Positions 52,401 through 61,700 of a stretch of 64,000 bases of DNA are shown here, piece after piece. Below the pieces are notes generated by a model. The model made no database searches. It was given only the letters and a program-made list of their open reading frames with translations, and was not told the DNA's origin. Origin of the DNA: Tribonema minus (taxonomy: Eukaryota; Sar; Xanthophyceae; Tribonematales; Tribonemataceae); assembly GCA_017506865.1 (NCBI GenBank), contig JAFCMP010000519.1, forward strand, positions 682,001 through 746,000, in the 5' to 3' direction. Positions within the stretch are counted from its first letter, which is position 1. Each line of letters opens with the position of its first letter. Position numbers and translations under genes: made by a program.

Positions 52401-55400
52401 GAAAGAAACTCGCCGCGGAGCGCGTGGTGCGCGTCTTCAGCCGCTACGTGTTAGTTCACGCCGCAGTCTACGGCACGACACTGCCGGTGGCGGGCAGCGA
52501 GGTGGGGAGACGGGAAATGCGATACTTGAAGTACGTCAGGTTGAAGTTGAAAGCAACCTCGTGGAGCGCGTGGTGCGCGAGTTCAGCCGCTACGCGCTGG
52601 TTCACGCCGCCGTTTACGGCACACCGCTGCCGGTCGCGGGTAGCGAGGTGGGTGGCCGACAGTACACAAAATTTGGTACTTCACGTGTGAAAAATGTGAT
52701 ACTTGAAGCACACCTAAGCTGAAGTTGAAAGAAAAACGCGGTTCTGTGGTTGGATTATGGAAGGCCCGCGTACGGAGACAAGTACATCAAGCTGAAGTTG
52801 GCCGGAAAATGTGGTACTGTGGTCAGATCGTGGAAGGTCCGCGTTCAGAGACGACAGGAGAGGGAGGCTCTCCTTTAAGCTCAACAGAGCGTTTGGTTCC
52901 CTGCGAGGGAGGAACCACGCAGTATAGCAACGCTGTATATGAGTCGGGAAACCTCAAATGCGCTTCTCGATGCTGGCACTGTGGGAAATCAGCACCGGTG
53001 CACGCAAGCGGCGTTTCTCACCTTCATCCACACCTCCCAAGTAGCTGCCACTGTAGAGTCGTGGGCCGAAATGCACATCGTGCTGCCACGAGCATGCGTG
53101 ACAGCACACACAGAGCGTAGGCACCGGGCACGTCACACGCGAGGGATGAAAGCAGCACTGCACCTGGCGGCAGGCTGAGCGCGTCCATGATTAGCAGCTT
53201 CAGCGGATGTCGATAAGCGGGCCTATGCTAGCAAGAGCGCCAGGGTCAGAGGCGAGGCGCACGACGCACCTGACGCTTCATCTTTGGAGAGCGCTGCCGT
53301 GAGCGCGCCACTCATACGCAGTGGTGAGGTGCGCATCGCTAGCGAGGGCGGCATTTTGCGTCCGACGACGCGGAGAAGTAGGTAGGCCAGCAGCAGCGGC
53401 GGCGGCAGCAGCAGCCGCAGCCGCCGCAGCAGCAGAAACAGCTGCACCAATGCAAGAAGCCCAGCAAACAAAGGGCAAGAGAATATACGCAAAACCTCCG
53501 CCACTGCTGGCGTTGCCACCTCCGCCGCCGCTGCTGCCGGCTCCTCCGCTTGGTCAGATGTGCGAACTCGTCCTCGCTGGCGCCGCGTGCCTCACGGCTG
53601 CGCATGGCCGGCGCGCTCACAGGCAGAGCTCTCCGAAGGTGGAGCTTGCACATCTCATGAGCCTCGCCTCTGATTCTGGCCCTCTTGCCGCGCTCCCGTC
53701 CGTCGACACCTGCTGAAACCGCCATTCAGGGACGAACGCAGCCCCCCGCCACTGGCAGTGCTGCTCCCATATTCGTTTTCAAGTGCTTGGCGCCCGCCCC
53801 TGTGTCTGCCATCGAGCATGCTCGTTGCAGCACGATGTGCAGCTTTGCCCACGACTCCGCGGTGGCAGCTTCTAGGCAGGGCGTAATTGAAGAGACAACC
53901 TGCAGCGCGCACGCACGCACGCATGAACTGCCACGGAATAGTGATCGCACAGACCAGAGCATAATCAGGATGGAACGGACAGATGGAGGCCAAATGCTGC
54001 ATTCGGCTCAGATGGTTGGCCTACGGTGATGGCCAGCAAACACACACTCCACAAACTGGAGCATGGGAGCGTTTTGTTGACACAGCCGCTGCAGCTTCGT
54101 CAACCGCGACAGCTTATCCCTGGCCAAAACTGTTCAGAAGTATTGGGGAACCGAGCGATGACCGCTTGCCTTGCGACGTGTGCGCGCCTGCCGCAGTCTA
54201 CCATGCTTGCGGCAGCCAACCTGGCCGCGATGTCAGTGCGCACATCTGCACAGGCCTGGGCGCTATTCCAGTGACGAGTCACCGCTCAACCTTAATCCGA
54301 ACTTGAACCTAGTCTAATTCAATCTTGAATTCCTTGGGTGATTTGAGCTAGAAACCGAGATTGCACATGTGCTTGCGCGGCAACTCGCATCGAGCACTGC
54401 TGCGGTCCATCACCTGCGCCAGCGCTACCAGAAGCGCACGCACACCATCACTTGATTCCCACATGCGCTTGATTCCGCAAGCATCAGCATACAGACTGGC
54501 ACGCGCACGCACACACACGCGCGTGCCTGCAGCTCATCCGCGCGCTGCGCCACCCCCACCCATGCGCACTGCTGCTGCTGCTGCTGCCACTGCCGCTGCC
54601 GCTGCCGCTGCTGCGCAGGTCTGGGCGCTGTTCAAGCGGCGCGGCTGGAGCGCCATCGTCAACGACCAGCTCTGCGACAACGCGCTGGCGCTCGCGTGCG
54701 CCGTCGTCGCGGCGCTGTGCGGCCTCGCCGGCGCCGCCGCGGGCGCGCTGTGCGGCATGAGCGGTCTGCTGACCGCGCTGCTCGCCTCCTTCGGCGTGCT
54801 CATGGGGTACAACCTGGCCGCCGTGGCCGTCAGCGTGGTGCGTCTCCTCTTGCGGTTGGTGCACTTGAAGTTGTGAACGTTTTGCTCACCGCGCTGCTCG
54901 CCTCCTCTGGCGTGCTCATGGCGTACAATCTGGCCGCCATCGCTGCGTCGCCTCTTGCAGGTGATCCTTATGAGTCGAACGTTTGACCACCTAAATGAGT
55001 AGAATGTTTGACCACGCAACTGTTGCCCTTGTTGCACATGAAGTTATGAGCGGCCTGTTCACCGCGCTGCTCGCCTCCTTTGGCGTGCGCATGGGGTACA
55101 ACCTCGCCGCCGTCGCCGTCAGCGTGGTACGTATCGCCTTGCCATTGATGCAGTTGAACACTTGGAGTTGTACGCGCTCCGCTCGCAGTGTTGCTCGCCT
55201 CATTCGGCGTGCTCACGGGGTACAACCTGGCCGCCATTGCTGTCAGCGTGGTGCATCTCCTCTTGCGGTTGTCATTGACGTTCAACGGGCGCTCTGATGC
55301 TTTTTGCCAGCAATCAATGTCCTTGGATCCTTTCGAGACGAAAAGTTGACCACAAGGGATTGTTGCCTTTGCCTTTGTTGCGCTTTGAACTCATGAACAT

Positions 55401-56157
55401 CCTGTTCACCGCGCTCCCGCACCTCTTTCAGCGTGCTCATGGGGCACAGCCTCGCCGCCGTTGCCGTCAGAGCGGTGCATCTCTTCTTGCCGTTGATGTA
55501 CTATCAGTGTTGAAGTGATGCTTTACTGATGCCGAGCGCCAGCCGCATGCTCAGACGAGTAGACGGCAAACAACTTATACCAGCCGCAACTCGAGCTGGC
55601 AATCATGCCTACTATCTGCTCCAATCTTCCTGGCTCTACAGGTTGCAGTTCAGGCACCTGTGCGCTGACGCGCAGGTGTTGTCAATGCACGCGATGAGTT
55701 TTCTAGAGTTAGTTTCATTACTTGCACGCAACCACGTTGACGACACTTGCATGCGAACTCAGCTTGCATATGCTGTGCCTAAACCTAGCCCTAACCCTGA
55801 GCAGCTGGCACGGATCAGCCGTGGCGACATCGCCTGTTTGCTTTGTGCAGGACCGCGTACATGCCTTTACACTTTTTTACCCTGGGTAGGCCACCCCACA
55901 TTTCTGGCCAGCCCCGGTCTGCCCATCTCCGCATGTTGAGATTTGGGGGCACTCACAGCTTGCCTGCTGCTCTGCCGCCGCCGCTGCCGCCGCGCGTGGT
56001 GCAGGTCAGCAGCGCGGTGGCGACGGTGTTCGTCTGCTTTGCGCAGGACCACAACGCCCTCGCTGCCTCGCACCCAGAGCTGTGGCTGGAGCTGATGCAG
56101 GCGTGGCACAAGGCACATGGCCCTACCATGCAGGCCTGCGGCTACTCGCTGTCATGA
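46444..56157 (+). CDS. Choline transporter-like protein (CTL/SLC44 family), 8 exons
   Basis: Polytopic plasma- or organelle-membrane protein; relatives transport choline or related amines. Inferred exons are 46444-46783, 47034-47281, 48367-48477, 49495-49736, 50858-51018, 51987-52198, 54619-54837 and 56005-56157, all in phase, giving 561 aa. The N-terminus (about 57 aa) is soluble and followed by a membrane span (FFAVIFALHLAVILALAIF). A loop and several spans follow (VVMVLGAFLSTVWVKVLV, AVALLVLAGIAYWYYVLI). Exon 4 encodes a Cys-rich loop (DDCTTYETQ, GTCFKCVCGG). Family signatures are SHCTTAGAVAAWWF, SRYALVHAAVYGTTL (the NAYI-IYG region), the long span run GLLTALLASFGVLMGYNLAA, and the terminal span VSSAVATVFVCFAQD. 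Exons 2-7 all have echo copies in their introns. Confidence 0.88.
47326..47647 (+). repeat. Donor-side echoes of CTL exon 2 (4 copies)
   Basis: The exon 2 end (LINSHIEFAGK, donor at 47282) is echoed with ends at about 47396, 47488, 47582 and 47647. What follows the AAG is GTGAGA, ATCAGC, GCCCAC and GCGAGG respectively, so only the nearest echo keeps a normal donor. Confidence 0.85.
48583..49040 (+). repeat. Donor-side echoes of CTL exon 3 (3 copies)
   Basis: The exon 3 end (VTVAVTLLTVQALWCMIWGLAM, donor at 48478) recurs at 48583-48660, about 78 nt long with the same GTGCGTCC donor. Shorter remnants around GCTGTGGTGCATGATTGCAT lie at 48735-48762, and around GTGGTGCACGATCTCGGGGC at about 49008-49040. 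Confidence 0.82.
49370..49490 (+). repeat. Poly-C polypyrimidine tracts before CTL exon 4
   Basis: C-rich stretch broken by T and CACA words, reaching the GCAG acceptor at 49491-49494. It is the same arrangement as in WDR55 intron 2 and carbonyl reductase introns. Confidence 0.8.
49823..50545 (+). repeat. Donor-side echo array of CTL exon 4 (4 clear and 2 residual copies)
   Basis: The exon 4 end (ECRSERVSAGVYALMLLR, 49684-49736) is repeated at 49823-49875, 49962-50014, 50124-50176 and 50283-50338. Shorter remnants end near 50406 and 50540. The first two units repeat with an exact 139-nt period, including 86 nt of intron nearly unchanged. Later units are more diverged and unevenly spaced. All four clear copies keep GTCAGT. 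Confidence 0.9.
51076..51267 (+). repeat. Donor-side echoes of CTL exon 5 (2 copies)
   Basis: The exon 5 end (CTGCGAAGGGCCTGTACCAC, then ATCGCTCGGCACCG and donor GTGAGTC) is echoed at 51076-51122 and 51226-51267. Both are followed by GTGAGTCATTGAGT-like sequence. Similarity is moderate. Confidence 0.65.
51582..51609 (+). repeat. Short interstitial TTAGGG tract
   Basis: GGGTTAGGGTTAGGGTTCGGGT in CTL intron 5, between the echoes of exon 5 and the echo of exon 6. Confidence 0.8.
51807..51862 (+). repeat. Acceptor-side echo of CTL exon 6
   Basis: The start of exon 6 (CLAALAAAVARLLAAAA at 51987) is echoed 178 nt upstream after a CGCAG acceptor, with TGCCTGGCAGCGCTGGCGGC and CGCGCCTGCTGGCGG shared. 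Confidence 0.75.
52258..52647 (+). repeat. Hierarchical (ABAB) echo array of CTL exon 6
   Basis: Three copies of the exon 6 end (RVVRVFSRYALVHAAVYGTT, then GSE) follow the parent, with donors after 52344, 52501 and 52647; the parent ends at 52198. Spacing is 146, 157 and 146. The parent and copy 2 share variants (GTTAGTTCACGCCGCAGTC; donor GTGGGGAGACG), and copies 1 and 3 share others (CTGGTTCACGCCGCCGT; donor GTGGGTG). So a parent-plus-echo block of about 303 nt was itself duplicated. Confidence 0.9.
53043..53872. repeat. Inverted repeat pair in CTL intron 6
   Basis: 53043-53178 is similar in inverted orientation to 53739-53872 (AGTCGTGGGC, GCACATCGTGCTGC and GAGCATGC shared; roughly three quarters identical by eye). 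The arms are separated by about 560 nt of Ala-codon-like GCAGCAGCC repeats. It may be a degraded element with terminal inverted repeats. Confidence 0.6.
54868..55474 (+). repeat. Donor-side echo array of CTL exon 7 (4 copies)
   Basis: The exon 7 end (GLLTALLASFGVLMGYNLAA, then VAVSV and donor GTGCGTCTC) recurs at 54875-54938 (3' end scrambled), 55046-55126, 55176-55250 and 55393-55474. Three keep a GT donor (GTACGT, GTGCAT, GTGCAT). The second copy matches best, so decay is not strictly ordered by distance here. Confidence 0.88.
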
Positions 56158-56485
56158 CCTAGGGCTAGGGCTGCCATGACCTACGGCTAGGGCTTGGCTG
56201 GGGCGCCGGACCGGCGCTTTAATGCAGAGGCGACTCACAACATTTGTGCGGCCGTTTGCCGTCAAGACCAATGCTGAGGGCTTGGCCGACTGTCACGTGA
56301 GATGCCGCACAGGCCAACGGCAGACCTGCAGATGCTCGCTGCCATGACCTAGGATAAGGGCTTGACTGGGGCGTGCAACAGAGTCTGGATGCGGAGAGGT
56401 GGCACAGGGGCTCATGGGGACCTTTGTCTGCACTTACGCGGCGACTTGCCGTTGCGACCTACACTGAGGGCTAGCGCTGGGTGTA
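56152..56485 (+). repeat. Tandem duplication just after the CTL stop codon
   Basis: The stretch from CTGTCATGACCTAGGGCTAG (56148) to TGAGGGCTTGGCC (about 56288) is repeated, more diverged, at 56332-56475. The unit is about 180 nt and lies in the 3' UTR or downstream region, not at a splice site. Confidence 0.65.
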
Positions 56486-58795
56486 GGTGGTATGCACCGA
56501 TTGGGGGTCCTCCTCGATCCCCCATTTGCAGTAACTGGACTCCTGACTGTCTCAGCGTCTTCTGGCCATTGGCAGGATGCAGGGGTGTCGCGTACAAGAG
56601 TGCGAAGGCACACTGACGCCTGAGACGATATGTGGAGCCGATGCTAAACGCGTGTGCGTCCTATTCTATCGCCCTCTGATCGCGATGACCGGAGCTTCTG
56701 CTCAGACTTGTGCAGGTAGAGGTGCTGGGGGCTGGTGTCACTGTACAAAAGTTGGGAACGAGGCGCATTTACAAGCAAGCGCAACGGACAGCGTAGCTGA
56801 CAAGCAGCTGCAGTGTGCTGCTGGCAGCTGAGTGCTGTAGTCTATGGCCCCAACGGTATGTGTATATTGCTGGGTGGTATGTCTTTTGCAGTGTAATCAT
56901 GTGTCCATGCATTGAGAGTGTGAGCTGCAACACAGTCGGCGCGCAGCTACACAAAATGATACAGCGCCTTGTCCTTGCCATGAGCCATCTATTGTTGAGC
57001 GTTGCTGGCGTTGCTGCATGTGCAAAAATGGGGCGCAGAACGCATTGCATGTGCAGCACACCTCACCTCGCATGCTAGCTGATTTAAACGTGGGCGGATT
57101 AGTGCTCAGGTCAGGCGTGTGTCAACTTCATGCCTCATTGGATGATGATGCTGGTGACGATCAGCTGTGATGATCAGCTGCCAGACCGCCCGCAACTGGC
57201 TGTAAACAGACATGGCGGATTGTGTGCTCTGTCTTGCCAGGACGCATGTCAGCACACAATGCAGTGGTTTGAACAGGCAGCCAGATTGGAGAATGGGTAT
57301 GGGAGTGATCTCATGAGCACACGTCTACGCAGTCACTTCATGTACATGTAATCGTTCAATAGGCCTGCGACATGTTACTTGTCCAAACTGCGCATTGGGA
57401 ATCTAGAGAATTCAGCGGCAGCGTCATGTGCCCCCCCCCCCCGGCGCAAAGCTGGCCAAAATCTGCATGAATCATATCAGTGATGTGGAGTGGCACCATG
57501 GAACGTCACTTGCACAAGGTGTGTATGTAGTTGAAGTGAAGCAAGTGAATCTGCTCGCTCAGCAGCGCCCCAGTGACGCGGCTTCGGCGCCGCAACCCTT
57601 GCTCAAATCAGAACCTGTGTGCTCGCAGACTAGGCTGCTGCGTTGACGCAAGCTTTTCGATTGCATAGGTAACCCGGCCTCCCTTGGGCCTTCATAAATA
57701 CAAGTCCATACGCACTCTTGTAACAATAAAGCACTGTGCCAATGGACAATGAACAAATTGCTGACAGTGGTGACTGTGCTGCGAAGCATGCACTATACAT
57801 ACCTGTATGAGGGGCAGGTGCTCTTTGAATGCGGTGGTCTCCTCGCGCAGGCGCGCGCGGCCTGACCTAACCCAAACCCTACCGTAACCCTAATTAAACT
57901 AAAATAAAAGTATGGCATCAAAGCTATGCTCATGACATCATCAAAGTACTGTAGCGCCGTGTGCATCGATGCCGTCGACAAATCTTACTTCGAAGTATGC
58001 TGTGACTTCTTCATGCTCAGTATCATCTGGGTTGTCGTAGAGAGGGGCTGGTAAACGAAAGAACCCATGACCTAACCCTAAGCCCTGACAACCCCCTGGC
58101 ACTATTTCACGTCAAGCGTTTGATTCCACCCGTCGGAGGAAGTGGTGCCACAACAGCTACCAATGAGTACGAGAGGACATGGAGACACGTTCAGATAAAC
58201 CTCTCTCGTGATACGCGTGTTGTGGATGGGGTGCGACGGTGTTGCGCAACAAAGTGAGCCCATGTGGCACAGTCATTGATGCACAGAGATGCTGCAACTC
58301 AGAAATGTACATGCTTTGCTCAAAGAATGTGCCATGTACCTTGTCGGTGCCTGCGAAATTGGAAAATCGCTTGCCTGAAGACCAGACAGAGTAGGTGCGC
58401 ACATTGCGCAGGTTGCAGTCAGACATCACCAACCGCACTTGCTCGTTGAAGGTATATGTATAGGTATATATGCTGATTGCCTGTGCTGCTGTGTTGAAGT
58501 GGTGAGGCTCGTCGAACCACCAACTTCAGGCACATACGTGGCATGGACCCGTCACCACTATAGCACGTCAAAAATGCCGGAGAATCTCACTTCAACTATG
58601 ACAAGAGGCCTCTACGCGAGCCGTGCGTCCGCCTCTCACAGTATGGTGCGCTCCAGCACTTGCTCATTTGAAGCGTGTGCCACTGCTGCCTACGCAAAAG
58701 CGCAAAACGTGAAGTACAACAGACTGGACATCCACGATGATCGGGCTTTTTTGCGCCCGGAGCGTAATTTAAAAAGCAACAAGTTCAGCAGAGGC
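56486..58795. other. Intergenic region between CTL and the coiled-coil gene
   Basis: No gene recognised in about 2.3 kb. Short CCCTAA-like tracts occur at 57865-57892 and 58066-58083. Convergent genes end on both sides. A copy of the coiled-coil gene's 3' end is at about 58604-58665 (listed separately). Confidence 0.5.
58604..58665 (-). repeat. Echo of the 3' end of the coiled-coil gene, beyond its stop
   Basis: AGAGGCCTCTACGCGAGCCG and the following CGTCCGCCTCTCACAGTATG are a diverged copy of 58791-58852, which contains the stop codon and last codons of the gene. The offset is about 189 nt. It has no splice site, showing that copying is not restricted to exon-intron junctions. Confidence 0.75.
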
Positions 58796-61700
58796 CTACG
58801 CGAGCCGCGCATCCGCCTCCCACAGTATCGCGCGCTGCAGCTGCGCCTCCAGCGCCGCGCAGCGCGCCTGCAGGTGCAGCACGTCGCCCAGCGCGCTGCG
58901 CAGCAGGCCGACGTCGCTCTCGTGCCGCGCCTCCCAGCCGCGCCGCTCATCTTCAAACACCACCATGAGCCCTTTGAACACGCGGTACGATTCCTCATCG
59001 CAGCCGCCGCCGCCGCTGCCGCCGCCGCCGCCGCTGCTGCCGCCGCTGTCGCCGCTGCCCCTGACGGCAGCGCCAGCGCTGGTGGTGGTGGCAGCCGCTG
59101 CCGCTTCTGCTGCGGCGGAGGCGGCGGCGGCGGCGGCGGTGGCAGCGGCGGTGGCGGCGGCGTCTCTAGCCTCTGCTGCCTCGCTTTGAGCTGCCTCTAG
59201 GGCTACTTCTGACTCGGCAACCTGCGTGAATGGGTTCAAGGCAGCGTTGGGTTTCGCATGAGCATTGGCACAGTTAGAACTGAGAGGGGGGGTGGGGGTG
59301 ATGCTCCAACTCAATGACCTGAATGTGGAATGCATGATGTTGGGGCCGAGGGGGGAACTGACCCTAATCCTAACCCTAATCCTAACCCTAACCTGAAGCC
59401 GTCAGGGTACCGTTGGCTTGGAGGCAGCCATTAAGGTACGTGCTTCAGGTATGTGACATGAATACATATAACACATATAATAATGGTGAGTGAATGGATA
59501 ATCGACGGCTACAATAGGATGGGTAACAGCATCAGCTTAGAGTGAGGGCCAGCGCTCTCTGGGTTGTTTTGCTCAGCTGCACCTACCCAACAAGCAACCG
59601 AGGCTGCTTCTTGAAACTGTACGAGCGCACGGAGGCGCGGAGGGTCTGCTGCAGCAAGCCTCAACGATGCCGCCGCCGAGTACAGTGCGCTTCCGTGGAC
59701 ATGCGAGCCTCTGCGTGTATGGTAGGCACGCTACAGCAGCAGGGAGACATTAATTATTCTCCAAGTGCACTATGTGCGCAACAGTACCTGGTTTGTGAGA
59801 TCTTCAACTTCGGCCTGCAGCAGGCAAGGCACCTGATGGTTGATGAGATCTTCAACGTCAACGGCACCTCAACAGCTTTTTTCCGTTTGATTTGAGTTTC
59901 AATGTTCAGATCAGTTTGTAACTGTAAGCACTTTCAAAAGTACCTCATTTGTGAGATCTTCAACTTCTGCCTGCATCGCTGCCTGCCGCGCCGCGTGCTG
60001 TTGATGAGACCAATTAAGAACTTCTGCCTTCAGCACACCTGAACACTTCCATTCGACCTTCATTGTCAGACCAGTTTATGACTGTAAGAACTTCCACAAG
60101 TTCCTCATTTGCGAGATCTTCAACTTCTTCAACACTTCTGATCTAACTTTCGTGGTCAGATCAGCTTGTGAATGTAAGCACGTACCTGATTTGTGAGATC
60201 TTCAATTTCGGCCTGCAGCGCCGCCTGCCGCGCCGCGCGCTCTTCACACTCACGCCGCGCCTCCTTAAGCTCAAAGGACAGCTCCGCCTCTCTGAGCTGT
60301 GCTGCCTCTCTGACTTCGTCGATACTGCGCTCTATCACCGCGGCCTGCATATGTGTAGGTACATAAGTGTGATCGTCAATGCGTATGGGAACACTTTAAG
60401 ACACATATAGAGCTCTGGTAACAAGCTGGGCACCTACCAGCTGGGCTATTTCGCGCCTTCGGCAAGAATACATGCAAGTAAGTTTGTAAAATAACGTGCA
60501 TAAATGTGTGCCACAAGAAAACACGCAAGCATAATAGTGTAAGGCGGGGAGAGTCACCGTGTTGTGACACAGGGGTGCTGAGCGCTGCCTACCTCAAGGC
60601 GGCGACCTGACGACATCATTGGCAGTGCACGCGGTTTCCGCAGCCTCAGCATGGTCACTTGGTGGTAGGTGGTAGCGCGTGTCAGCAGTGTAGACTGAGT
60701 TTTGGAATGGACATGTTGGCAGTTCGCAGTCATCTTTGTCTCCTGAGCCATGCTCCCTCCGCTGATGTCGTGCATGCTGCAACCAGTCATGACCGCGTCA
60801 TTTCACCGCAAGTGAAGTGCCGTGTCGAGTGTGTGAAGGGTGCCATGTCAAGTGTGTGAAGGGTGCCGTGAGCAGCGCAAGGACTGACTGGGTTGTTCCC
60901 TCAGCTGCACCTACTCAATGACCAATCGAGGCTGCTGGTTAAACCTCTACGAGCGCACGGGGGCGGGGACGGCCTGCTAGGGTTAGGGTTAGGGTCAGGG
61001 TTAGGGTTAGGGTTAGGGTTAGGGTTAGCGAACGACGCTGTCCAACGCAGTGCACTACTGCAGGTATGTGAGCCTCTGCATGTATGGTACGCTTCAGCAA
61101 CAGGGGGGGCATTGAGGCTTCTTAAAGTGCACCAAGTAGCACATGATCAGTGGAAGCGGTCCAGCCAGGCCACTGTGCTGCTCTCTGGCATAGAGCGCTT
61201 GTAGTACTCTCTAAGCGTGCTGCACTGCTGAACACTGAGCGACGGCGGTTCCTTCCACGGAAAAGCCCACGCACCCTTGGAATTTGAACTTCAAGTGAGA
61301 GCTTCAAGTGCGCGATCACCGGCTGTGCTCAATGTGTTGGTGGCGAGCGCCTCGCGCTGTCACTCCCCCTTGCGGGCGCTCTACGCCCACTCCCCCAAGC
61401 TTGAACACTAAGGTGACTCTCCTCACCTGCTGAGCAATGTTGATACTCTCAGCGGCGAGCGCGATACACCTCCTTGTCGTGCTCATTTCCCTCTTTCAGA
61501 CTCTGTCGGTCAAGCCATAACAATAACTTCATGCTTTAACTTAAATGCTCTAATTTAACTTCAAGCATTTGACACTGTTGATCTCAGGCGCGCCTCTTTC
61601 TACCCACAAACCTCAACCCCCAGCCCTACCTTTGAGGTGACTGCCCTCACCTGCTGAGAAAAATGACGATCCTCGCAGCGATGAGCGCCTTGCCCAATGC

